Below are positions 1 to 7,380 of a stretch of DNA of 34,059 nucleotides, one piece after another. The notes beneath the pieces are model-generated. The model was not told where the DNA came from. It did not search any database and saw only the letters and a program-made list of their open reading frames with translations. Source of the stretch: Deltaproteobacteria bacterium CG11_big_fil_rev_8_21_14_0_20_49_13 (lineage in GTDB: Bacteria > UBA10199 > GCA-002796325 > 1-14-0-20-49-13); NCBI GenBank assembly GCA_002796305.1, contig PCWZ01000072.1:16918-50976 (forward strand). Direction: 5' to 3'. A program made the position numbers and the translations under genes. The stretch's first letter is position 1, and every line of letters begins with the position of its first letter.

Positions 1-2137
1 CGGAGTTCCAACCGAGCGCCCACTCTCCGACTATCTCGTTCATGAACATTGCTATACCAAAAGTGCCCACCGTAGAGTCAAGTTTGCCGTTGCCGATGTA
101 GTCACCTGCTATGAGAGCGGTTCCAGTTCCAAGCCTCAATTGGAGCCCATATTTGGGATAAAAGCATTTCCAGAAGAATTTCCAACTATCGTTTATAACA
201 ATCTCCTCGCCCGCCGTCATAGAAGCAAAGCCTTTTCCCAAGGCTTCTTGTTTCAACTCTGATAACGCTTTTGGAAAGTCGCGAAAATCGGTAACAACTT
301 TTCTTGGAAGTGCGGTAACCAATCTTCCAAGCGTCTGCCATGTCTCTTTGGCAATGAAAGAAGAGGCGGCTCTCTTAATACCGTTGTTCACAAAAAATTT
401 CCAAGCCGTGGTTAGATTCACTCTCGCCAGGCTTAATAGGCTTCTGTTAAAACTGTAGCCTATTCTTGTTCCACCGATAACGAACGCCCAGTCCATAATA
501 TTGGCTGACCTTGCGCTTTTGGCAGAGTTCTCTCCTATTAGGGAGATGCCGGTCATCCTTGATTCGTTCAAAAGTCGTGCCGCTTCTGGATCGGAAAACA
601 AATTTTCCTGATTTATAGCCTTAGCTCCAGCTGCGCAGGCAACGCTCAGCCACGGACCGCCCGGCGAACAGATAACTGCCGACGCCATCGGAAAGAGAGA
701 TTCTTGCATCATGCTCTTACCGCGTAAGAACAGCGCCTTCGTTCTCTCATAAGCTTCTCGGCCGAAGTTGCCGACCGTATCCCACGTTATTTGTCTCTTT
801 TCGTCCACCAGCCACGGGTATCTTGTGTGCAAAACATCGAGATTATCATTGAAGGTTTTGGTGTCACTGAATCTTGCAAGTAGTTGCAGGTTGTTGATCC
901 CCGTGACTGGTAGGCCTGCGCTGAAGTAGCTTTCCACATGCGCGCGCCAATATATGTCCGCTACGGTTTCTCTCAGGGCCTTGCCACCGTTTGGAAGGTC
1001 CGAAGCCAGAGACTCGGCAAGAAGCGCGTAGTCTTTGAGACGTTTTATCTCCGTTTCTACGGCTACTATATCGACTATTCGGGCTGGATTGCCGAAAAGG
1101 GTATGGGTCATTGCCCCCGCTGGCATGCTCCAGTTAGACACGATGGTATAAAGGGCATTGATGTGATGGCCTGCTTCTAGAGGCCAACTTTCGGTTGTTC
1201 CTCTGGTTGCCGTAGCAGTATCAAGGAAACTCATGAATGCCGCTTCAAGATCCTTTATAGCTATGGGGTCGAACTTTCCGCTAAAGAACGCAGAATTATA
1301 CTTATGGATCCAAAACCTTGACCAAGCCACCGAATGCTGTGGATTTCCAGCGGTAATTACCTTCTCATACTCTTTAATGTCATTTTCCGTGAGCAGGCCT
1401 ATTCCGGCATCGAATTCCATGGAAAAATAGGCCGAAAGAACTGGATCTCTTCTGGCTGTATCTGAGGCTTTGTTAATAAGATCGTGAACCTCGGAATAGA
1501 GCCTGGGATCGTCATATATGCTGAGGTCTACATTTCCCTCAACGTACATTGCCGCCTGAAACCAAAGGAAGGGGTCATCTGATCCGATCAATAGTGTTTT
1601 TACTTTGTCAAGAATTTCTCTGACCGCTTCAAACCTGTACTGATAAAGTCTTTGTAGGTCTTTGTTTTCTAGTGAAGTTGGACCATTCAGCGCATAGATA
1701 CCCATTTTCCCTATTGCGTTGATAACGTCTTTGAGGTTATCGTAATGTTCTACGTTGACAGGTAGCTGTGGTAATAGTTCGTCCTGCGGGTCATTTGGTG
1801 GAGGTTGTGCTCGTTGGATGGCAAGAGAGTATTTCCATTCGCCGACAGTTTTTTCGATAAGGGGAATCTGCCCTTTAGAAAAAAGATAATCAAGGGTTCT
1901 GTGAAGCAGCTCTGGATCTTCCCTTGATGATACGTTTTGCCACGATTCTTGGATATTCGGCGAAAGGTCCGGTTTCGGTCTGAGGAGAGTTTGCAGAATA
2001 TTGGGTGCAAAGGATGTTGCGAACTCCAGAGCCTCTTTGTACCCATCCGGGGTGCATTCATTGACGCCCGACATTATTGGATAAGAGCCACTTAAACAGG
2101 CCCATGGATTGGAAGTGTATGTTACAGGTTCAGACAT
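1..2137 (-). CDS. large protein of unknown function, 3' end beyond the window
   Basis: On the minus strand a reading frame stays open for 712 codons from an ATG at 2137 to the left edge without meeting a stop, so the gene is real but its C-terminus is missing. The start is supported by a GGAGG ribosome site 8 bases upstream. There is no signal peptide. The first ~500 residues look globular and rich in helix, Trp and Tyr. The visible C-terminal part (roughly residues 500-712) has hydrophobic, glycine-rich stretches such as IGNGKLDSTVGTFGIAMF. I recognise no family, catalytic motif or nucleotide-binding loop. It diverges from the next gene and shares a 272-base intergenic region with it. The function cannot be inferred from context. 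Confidence 0.85.
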   Translation of the reverse strand, partial: MSEPVTYTSNPWACLSGSYPIMSGVNECTPDGYKEALEFATSFAPNILQTLLRPKPDLSPNIQESWQNVSSREDPELLHRTLDYLFSKGQIPLIEKTVGEWKYSLAIQRAQPPPNDPQDELLPQLPVNVEHYDNLKDVINAIGKMGIYALNGPTSLENKDLQRLYQYRFEAVREILDKVKTLLIGSDDPFLWFQAAMYVEGNVDLSIYDDPRLYSEVHDLINKASDTARRDPVLSAYFSMEFDAGIGLLTENDIKEYEKVITAGNPQHSVAWSRFWIHKYNSAFFSGKFDPIAIKDLEAAFMSFLDTATATRGTTESWPLEAGHHINALYTIVSNWSMPAGAMTHTLFGNPARIVDIVAVETEIKRLKDYALLAESLASDLPNGGKALRETVADIYWRAHVESYFSAGLPVTGINNLQLLARFSDTKTFNDNLDVLHTRYPWLVDEKRQITWDTVGNFGREAYERTKALFLRGKSMMQESLFPMASAVICSPGGPWLSVACAAGAKAINQENLFSDPEAARLLNESRMTGISLIGENSAKSARSANIMDWAFVIGGTRIGYSFNRSLLSLARVNLTTAWKFFVNNGIKRAASSFIAKETWQTLGRLVTALPRKVVTDFRDFPKALSELKQEALGKGFASMTAGEEIVINDSWKFFWKCFYPKYGLQLRLGTGTALIAGDYIGNGKLDSTVGTFGIAMFMNEIVGEWALGWNS

Positions 2138-2303
2138 TTATGTTCCTCCATGATCCATCTCACTGGTGTTAGAAACGGCGGCAGCAAAACCTATTTATTA
2201 TGCGGCTAAATGTCAACTGTTTACGACATATTCATAACGGACATGTTTTTTCAGCTCACACGTTTGTTATCGGAAGTTTCACAAAAAAGTTGCTAACTTT
2301 ATT

Positions 2304-2328
2304 AAGGAATAAGGAATAAATAAGGAAT
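2304..2328. repeat. short AAGGAAT heptamer array
   Basis: Three exact copies of the heptamer AAGGAAT lie at 2304-2310, 2311-2317 and 2322-2328, the last separated by 4 bases. The array is just upstream of a promoter and belongs to the heptamer-array class found elsewhere in the window inside genes. Confidence 0.6.
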
Positions 2329-2335
2329 AAATTTT

Positions 2336-2368
2336 TTGACTTCTTCCACCCCTTATGTCTATAAGGGG
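2336..2368 (+). promoter_or_regulatory. sigma70-type promoter overlapped by a perfect inverted repeat
   Basis: A -35 hexamer TTGACT (2336-2341) is followed 18 bases later by TATAAG (2360-2365). A perfect 8-bp inverted repeat, CCCCTTAT (2349-2356), 4-base loop, ATAAGGGG (2361-2368), covers the -10 element, which suggests a repressor operator. It could instead act as a 5'-UTR hairpin if transcription starts further upstream. The gene at 2410 follows, with a G-rich ribosome site. Confidence 0.55.
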
Positions 2369-2409
2369 CATCAGTTTCCTAATAAAAACGGGGGGGAGGG
2401 GGCAATAAT

Positions 2410-3006
2410 ATGACAAAGAGGATTCTAATAGTCGCTATGGCCTTGAGCGTTGTCTTTGCGGGTAAGATGTGGGCAGAGGATTCCGCGGCGCCTGTCAAGA
2501 AGGCCAAGCCTGTGAAAACGCCAAAGGTGGTTGAAACGAGACTTTCGGAACACGACATGAACCAGCTCGAGCGTTCCATAACCAAGGCAGTTGCCTCAAA
2601 GCAGGGGACCGGCTCGTGGGAATATACGGCCCAAAAATTAAAGCCCCCCAAGAACGAAAAGTGGGTCGATCGTTGGAACGAACTTGGAAAAAATGGGTGG
2701 GAGATGATCGACCATTTTGAGAACGTCTACATATTTAAGCGTCCCGCAGTTTTGGGGATGACATCTAAGGCCGCAGAGCCGGTTGTGGCTCCGGTAGAGA
2801 CGCCTGAAGAGATAAAGAAGGATGACAAGGCCCAGGAAAGGGCGATAAAGGATGCCGACAGGCAAAAAGAGAAGGCGGCAAAGGATGCGGAAAAAGCGGC
2901 AAAAAAAGCCCAGAAAAAACAGGAAAAAGCCGCCAAGAAGGCCCAAAAAGAGGCCGATAAGGTAGCGAAAAAGGCCGCCAAAGAGGCGGCAAAGACGAGG
3001 GAATAG
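2410..3006 (+). CDS. small exported protein with Lys/Ala-rich C-terminal tail
   Basis: A 198-residue protein with an N-terminal signal peptide: basic MTKR, hydrophobic core, likely cleavage after Ala22. Residues ~25-45 form a Lys/Pro linker. A compact region (~45-115) contains SWEYTAQKL and two Trp-rich segments (KWVDRWNELGKNGWEMIDHF), reminiscent of small domains that bear repeated W-x-x-x-L/G motifs. Residues ~130-198 are almost purely Lys, Ala, Glu and Asp (KAAKKAQKK-type repeats), predicted to be a long charged helix or coiled coil. Such tails can bind nucleic acid or anionic cell-wall polymers, but that is inference. It is a single-gene unit with its own promoter and terminator. Family unknown. 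Confidence 0.8.
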   Translation: MTKRILIVAMALSVVFAGKMWAEDSAAPVKKAKPVKTPKVVETRLSEHDMNQLERSITKAVASKQGTGSWEYTAQKLKPPKNEKWVDRWNELGKNGWEMIDHFENVYIFKRPAVLGMTSKAAEPVVAPVETPEEIKKDDKAQERAIKDADRQKEKAAKDAEKAAKKAQKKQEKAAKKAQKEADKVAKKAAKEAAKTRE

Positions 3007-3016
3007 TAGGGATATT

Positions 3017-3079
3017 GTCATTCCTGCGAAAGCAGGAATCTCGTTATATTAACTAGTTCCCCGCTTTCGCGGGGATGAC
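3017..3079. repeat. REP-like palindromic element, copy 1
   Basis: The element begins GTCATTCC and ends GGGGATGAC. It contains two hairpins, CCTGC-GAAA-GCAGG and CCCCGC-TTTC-GCGGGG. A clearly related copy with the same outer ends and the internal ATCTCGTT lies at 8351-8415. It sits just after the stop codon of the gene at 2410. Confidence 0.8.
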
Positions 3080-3085
3080 ACAAAA

Positions 3086-3111
3086 CCCGCCACCCGTGTG
3101 GCGGTTTTTTT
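3086..3111 (+). terminator. Rho-independent terminator
   Basis: A 7-bp GC-rich stem CCGCCAC (3087-3093), loop CCGT, GTGGCGG (3098-3104), is followed directly by seven T residues (3105-3111). It ends the transcript of the single gene at 2410-3006. Confidence 0.85.
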
Positions 3112-3170
3112 ATACTTGGATTCTCTTACTCCTTTATGCTAGGAGGTGAGCCGGTTGTATGTTTGGTAAC

Positions 3171-3256
3171 CAGTGAGCGAGAATCCGGCTTTGCCGGTTT
3201 GAGCGAAAGGGGATTGGGGGGAAGGAGCGTCGTCTGAGACGCGAGTCGTTCCCCCC
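3171..3256. repeat. repeat-like hairpin tract upstream of the kinase-like gene
   Basis: The tract holds the hairpin CCGGC-TTT-GCCGG (3185-3197) and a second, larger one with arms GGGGGGAA (3216-3223) and TTCCCCCC (3249-3256) that encloses an inner GCGTC/GACGC stem. It ends 6 bases before the ATG at 3263, and no clear ribosome site lies between. It resembles dispersed intergenic repeats and could also affect translation of the next gene. Confidence 0.5.
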
Positions 3257-3262
3257 ATCAAT

Positions 3263-4294
3263 ATGAAAGGTGAAAAGGGTCAAGCGCCCGATATCAAATT
3301 CGTCCTCGATGAGCTCAGCCATCCATTAACGGTTGTTTCTGAGGGGATAAACCTTCTGAAGGAATATTTTGATAACCATCAGGACCTTCGCCGCAAACAG
3401 GTCTTCGGTTCCGTTCAAACGAACCTTGAACGCGCGATGGCCCTTTTAAAAGGGATGTCCGAAAGTGTCGATGGCGGGTCCAAAAAGCCGTCTGCGGTTC
3501 ATTTTGACATACTCCATCAGATCCAGCAGGTGACGTCCACTCATGATCAGCTTTTTTTGCAACGCCAGCTTCATTACAGGGTGACCGCCTCAGCCGACAT
3601 GCCAAAGGTCTATGGCAATCCGGACCATATCTTTGTGGTCCTTTCACACCTCATTTCTAACGCCATAAAGTTCGCGCCGAGGTCTAGCGAGATAGATATC
3701 AAGGCAAGAGAGGTATCCTTAAGACAGGGAGCCGGGATAGAGGTGACGGTGTCCAACGAAAGCCCAAATTTTACCGAAAAGGACCGTTACCAGATATTCG
3801 AGAAGTTCTATAACACTAAGAGCACGGACAGCTCCGGGGTCGCCGGTCTTGGTCTTGCCGTATGCAGGGAGATAGTACAAAAGGCCGGCGGACAGCTTTG
3901 GGTCGATATCCCTTCAAAGGGAAGGGTCTCGTTCGCCTTCGTCCTTCCGTGCGCAGAGGTGGTTCAGACGAACAAACAAAAAGGCCACCAGACCTATAAA
4001 TACGATATAACGATAGCCAACTTTAAGGATCTGAAAGATTCCATAGGCGTCGAAAAAAGTTCCGCGATACTGCATCAGATCGAAGAAGAGGTAAGAAAGC
4101 TCGTTCGTTATCCGATAGATGTCGTGGCTACCTTCGAGGCGAGCGGTGTTATCAGCACTATCTACGAAACGCAGGAAGGGCATGCCTCATCGGTCGCTAC
4201 AAGGATATCACAAAAACTTGGTACAGAGGAGTTCAAGGCAGGAAGGGCGCGGGTCCCTGTAATTTTTAAATATCACCTCTCTATTTTACAATGA
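3263..4294 (+). CDS. atypical histidine-kinase-like protein with extra C-terminal domain
   Basis: A 343-residue cytoplasmic protein without membrane segments. Residues ~14-35 resemble a dimerisation/phosphoacceptor helix, with His20 in ELSHPLT instead of the usual HELRTPL. Residues ~118-230 are an HATPase_c domain: N-box SHLISNAIKF (Asn133), F-box IFEKFYNT (178-185) and G2 box GVAGLGLAV (192-200). The G1 box, normally D-x-G-x-G, is replaced by SNESPNF near 164-170, so ATP binding is doubtful. Residues ~245-343 form a separate domain whose opening (YDITIANFKDLKDSIG) faintly recalls a degenerate GGDEF fold; this is inference. No response regulator is adjacent. The stop overlaps the next start (ATGA), so it is translationally coupled to the acyltransferase gene. 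Confidence 0.75.
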   Translation: MKGEKGQAPDIKFVLDELSHPLTVVSEGINLLKEYFDNHQDLRRKQVFGSVQTNLERAMALLKGMSESVDGGSKKPSAVHFDILHQIQQVTSTHDQLFLQRQLHYRVTASADMPKVYGNPDHIFVVLSHLISNAIKFAPRSSEIDIKAREVSLRQGAGIEVTVSNESPNFTEKDRYQIFEKFYNTKSTDSSGVAGLGLAVCREIVQKAGGQLWVDIPSKGRVSFAFVLPCAEVVQTNKQKGHQTYKYDITIANFKDLKDSIGVEKSSAILHQIEEEVRKLVRYPIDVVATFEASGVISTIYETQEGHASSVATRISQKLGTEEFKAGRARVPVIFKYHLSILQ

Positions 4295-5892
4295 TAAAGC
4301 TTACGCCTCTCTTCATCATTCTTTTGGCCGTCTACGCAATTCCCATAACAAGACTTGCCCTCTTTTTTATTCCAAGGTTCGATCTGGAGCCCGTAAGAAA
4401 GATCGATGCGATCCTTGGGAGGATCGAGTGGTTCATTCATCCGTTAAGGGATTATCTTCTTTTTGCGGCGCTTATCTGTTCCGCCGGATACTTTATCTAT
4501 ACCGGTGAAATAGTGAATGCCCTTTTACTTGTTCCGTTCGCTCTCGTCTCCGTTTTTGCAAAGGTAAGGATTCTTCTTTTTAGGAGAAGAATGGCTGATT
4601 TCGGGGTTCGTCATCCGGATATCCATCCTAAATTATTCTTTGAATGCTACTATGCCGGATTCGGCCCTTTTCCGATAGCGATACCAAAGGACCCCAAAGA
4701 ACTCATAAAGCCCTTCGACTGTTCTTTTAAGGTCGGCAAAACGTCAAAGTGCTTTTGGCCGGTGCTCGCGGGAGTTTTCAATACAGCTACGATAGCAAGG
4801 CTTATCACTGCGTCGTTCAGATGGAAGGGACCCGAATATGCAAGAAAGGCCGCCGGAACTCTTTCAACCATATGGGGGACAAGGGCGGCACAGCTTGGCC
4901 GGATGTCTATAAAGACGGAGGGTTTGGATAAGCTAAATGGCCTCGAAGGCAAGAACGTGTTTGTATTCAATCATAAAAGCTTCTTGGATTTTGCCTTTGG
5001 GACGCTTGCCCTGTACGGCCACGGATACGATTTCAGGTTCCTTGCCGCGCGCGACCATTTCTTAGACAACCCGTTTCTGCGGTTCATCATGGGTCGGGCG
5101 ATGGAGGTCGTTGGAACCATCTTTGTGGACAGGAACGAAAAGTCTTCTTATCCAAGGGCGGCGGCTATAGAAGCCTCGGAAAAACTATTCAATCTGGATA
5201 TCGATATCGTCATGTTCCCACAGGGGACCCGAGCCTACGCTAACGTCGATGCAAAGGGAAAAAGGCTCGATTCCGGTTATTACACATCAGGCAATAAAAG
5301 ACGCCTTTGCGAATCCGGAGGCCACATGAAAAAAGGGGCCGCTCACATTGCTGTTGATACGGCCGTTCTCTTAAAGAAGGTGGAAAGAAGCCAGGTGAAC
5401 ATTGTGCCCGTTGCGCTTATAGGCACAGGCATGGCGGTGCCGAGAAAGAGCATCGTTATACAGAAGGATACGGACATAGTCATAAAAATAGGCCAGCCGA
5501 TAATTATCAAGGGGTCTGCGGTTTCAAAGCTAGAACATGATACGCATGAACATAAAGAGTTTGTCGATGACATCAATTTGAGGATCGATAACGCCTTGAA
5601 GGGGCTTTTAGATGTGCACTCACTTTTAGAAAAACGCTATTTTAGAGATATAAGATCGTTGATGCCGGCAACGGATTATGAACATGCGGCCGTCGCCATG
5701 AAGGCGTGGCGCGGCAGGGACTATCTCATCTACACACTTTTGGACTGCATATACGCGGCACATCCCAAGAATTGGCCCACGTTCCTTAGAGAGGTTTCTA
5801 ACCTCATGATGTCCGACGCACCTTTCGGTTCGTTCATGCATTTCAAGGAGAGGGTGGTCGATTTCATGATAGAAGGGACGACGCTTAAATGA
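4291..5892 (+). CDS. PlsC-like acyltransferase (1-acylglycerol-3-phosphate acyltransferase family)
   Basis: A 533-residue membrane-associated acyltransferase. Residues 1-25 and ~55-95 hold hydrophobic segments. The PlsC core starts near 215: motif I NHKSFLD (227-233, the NHX4D catalytic pair), IFVDR (~277-281) and motif III FPQGTR (309-314), followed by VPVALIGTG, which fits motif IV. The family transfers acyl groups to lysophosphatidate or related lipids. This protein is about twice the length of E. coli PlsC, with a long N-terminal region and a ~110-residue helical C-terminal extension, so its substrate may differ. It overlaps both neighbours by 4 bases and is the middle gene of a three-gene operon. 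Confidence 0.85.
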   Translation: MIKLTPLFIILLAVYAIPITRLALFFIPRFDLEPVRKIDAILGRIEWFIHPLRDYLLFAALICSAGYFIYTGEIVNALLLVPFALVSVFAKVRILLFRRRMADFGVRHPDIHPKLFFECYYAGFGPFPIAIPKDPKELIKPFDCSFKVGKTSKCFWPVLAGVFNTATIARLITASFRWKGPEYARKAAGTLSTIWGTRAAQLGRMSIKTEGLDKLNGLEGKNVFVFNHKSFLDFAFGTLALYGHGYDFRFLAARDHFLDNPFLRFIMGRAMEVVGTIFVDRNEKSSYPRAAAIEASEKLFNLDIDIVMFPQGTRAYANVDAKGKRLDSGYYTSGNKRRLCESGGHMKKGAAHIAVDTAVLLKKVERSQVNIVPVALIGTGMAVPRKSIVIQKDTDIVIKIGQPIIIKGSAVSKLEHDTHEHKEFVDDINLRIDNALKGLLDVHSLLEKRYFRDIRSLMPATDYEHAAVAMKAWRGRDYLIYTLLDCIYAAHPKNWPTFLREVSNLMMSDAPFGSFMHFKERVVDFMIEGTTLK

Positions 5893-6692
5893 AAGTAAGA
5901 TTCTTTCCTATCCTGCTTCTTGTTTCCTCCTGCTTCGTGTTTCAGGCCGCGTATGCGGCCGACAAGACGACCGGCTCCATCACGGGCGAGATAAAACTTG
6001 AAGGCAAAAGGCCGCCTAAAAAGGCCGCCCCGGCCATAGTGGAATATCAAGGCCCCTGCGGGACCAGACGCTCGACCGAAATAGTCAGGCTCTGGAAGAA
6101 TAGGATAACCGACGTTACGTTATGGCTCACGAGGGAGAAGGGCTCCGGTCCTAACCTTTTGAGCGGAACGCCGGCGGCGGTCGGCCAGTCATGCGAGTTC
6201 ATGCCAAAGATGCTTCCGGCAGTTCCTGGTTCGATCGTTAGGGTGATAAACAACGATCCATATACCCAGTGGCTTCTTGTAGAGGAGGAAGGTTTCAAAA
6301 AACGCCAGATAATGCAGGAGCCGGAAGGGGAGCCCGTAGAACTTGAGGTCAAAAAGGGGAAGGTGATACATCTTTCATCCGGTTTCTATCCCTGGATGGA
6401 GGCGTGGATAAGGCCAGTGCCGAAGCTTTTTGCCGTGGCCGCCACCAAATGGGACGGACTTTTTGAGTTTAACGACATTCCTCCCGGAAAATACACCATT
6501 CACGCTTGGCATTCATCCTTGGGTGAGACGTCCGAAGAGGTGATCGTTGAGGCCGGCGAGAAGGATAAGGTGGAGATCGCTTTTCAGCTTCCATTAGAGA
6601 GTCCGATACCTGTCATGAACGCATCGAGTCTTGAGAATTTTTTGAGCGGGTCGACCTACAGAGATGCTGATGAAAATCCGTTCAAGAAGTGA
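5889..6692 (+). CDS. secreted protein with carboxypeptidase-regulatory-like beta-sandwich
   Basis: A 267-residue exported protein. The signal peptide runs from MKVRFFPILLLV to AYA, with likely cleavage after Ala23; LVSSC at residues 11-15 also fits a weak lipobox, so a lipoprotein is possible. Residues ~28-45 (GSITGEIKLEG) and ~188-235 (GLFEFNDIPPGKYTIHAWHSS) are typical of carboxypeptidase regulatory-like or plastocyanin-associated beta-sandwich domains. The middle part carries GSIVRVINNDPYTQWLLV, which is cupredoxin-like, but no clear copper ligand set is seen. It probably acts in the periplasm or at the cell surface. It is the last gene of the operon with the kinase-like and acyltransferase genes and converges on rpe with 43 bases between; no clear terminator is visible there. 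Confidence 0.75.
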   Translation: MKVRFFPILLLVSSCFVFQAAYAADKTTGSITGEIKLEGKRPPKKAAPAIVEYQGPCGTRRSTEIVRLWKNRITDVTLWLTREKGSGPNLLSGTPAAVGQSCEFMPKMLPAVPGSIVRVINNDPYTQWLLVEEEGFKKRQIMQEPEGEPVELEVKKGKVIHLSSGFYPWMEAWIRPVPKLFAVAATKWDGLFEFNDIPPGKYTIHAWHSSLGETSEEVIVEAGEKDKVEIAFQLPLESPIPVMNASSLENFLSGSTYRDADENPFKK

Positions 6693-6735
6693 AAAGACCG
6701 CTCGCCTTGCTCGGGGGCGCCATTGCCCTCACAAC

Positions 6736-7380
6736 TCAAGCTTTCAGCTCTTCAATAGCCTTTTTATAATCCTTTTTACCGAAGATGGCGGAGCCGGCGA
6801 CTATTATCTGTCCCCCGGCGCTTGTCACTTCCTTTACGTTCGAGACCTTTATTCCGCCGTCAACCTCAATGAGCTTGTTCCATTTTTTATCTTCGTAGAT
6901 ATGTTTGTGAAGACGCCTTATCTTTTCAAGGCATGAATGGATGAGCGACTGGCCGCCAAATCCGGGGTTCACGGTCATTACAAGGACGAAGTCGGCATAT
7001 TCCACGAAGGGTAAGAACTTTTCAACGTCGCTCGGCGGGTTTATGACCGCCCCGGCCTTGCATTTCAGTTTTCTTATGGCGGTGAGTATCTTTTCTAGGT
7101 CGCACGCCTCAAAATGAACGGAGAGCATATCGGCCCCGGCCTCTGCGAACTTTTCGATATATTTTTCGGGATGCTCTATCATTAAATGGACATCAAGTGG
7201 AATGGCGGTGGCCTTTCGCACGGCCTTAACAACATCCGGGCCTATCGTGATGTTAGGGACGAAATGTCCATCCATGACATCCACGTGGATTATGTCGGCG
7301 CCGGCCTCTTCGACCGCTTTTACCTCTTCAGCAAGACGACCGAAATCGGCCGACAAAATAGATGGAGCTATTAATCTCAT
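6736..7380 (-). CDS. rpe: ribulose-phosphate 3-epimerase
   Basis: A 214-residue TIM barrel that interconverts ribulose 5-phosphate and xylulose 5-phosphate. Diagnostic features: IAPSILSADF at the N-terminus, metal ligands His32 and Asp34 in HVDVMDGHFVPN, His65 in DVHLMIE, Asp174 in EVDGGI, VMTVNPGFGGQ, and the phosphate loop near VAGSAIFG. The length matches the family. The start codon overlaps the fmt stop (ATGA), so it is coupled to fmt and closes the priA-def-fmt-rpe cluster. No repeat insertion is present in this gene. Confidence 0.97.
   Translation of the reverse strand: MRLIAPSILSADFGRLAEEVKAVEEAGADIIHVDVMDGHFVPNITIGPDVVKAVRKATAIPLDVHLMIEHPEKYIEKFAEAGADMLSVHFEACDLEKILTAIRKLKCKAGAVINPPSDVEKFLPFVEYADFVLVMTVNPGFGGQSLIHSCLEKIRRLHKHIYEDKKWNKLIEVDGGIKVSNVKEVTSAGGQIIVAGSAIFGKKDYKKAIEELKA

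Noticed and set aside
2638-3021. Minus-strand open frames opposite the Lys/Ala-rich tail
   Set aside because: They are the antisense of AAG/GCC-rich codons, giving Leu/Phe-rich nonsense; the plus-strand gene has a promoter, ribosome site and terminator.
3141-3176. Five-codon open frame (MFGNQ) behind a perfect AGGAGGTGAG site
   Set aside because: Too short to support, with no attenuator-like codon run; probably a chance match next to the repeat tract.
6693-6735. Terminator between the converging secreted-protein gene and rpe
   Set aside because: Only a 4-bp GGGC/GCCC pairing and no T-run is present.
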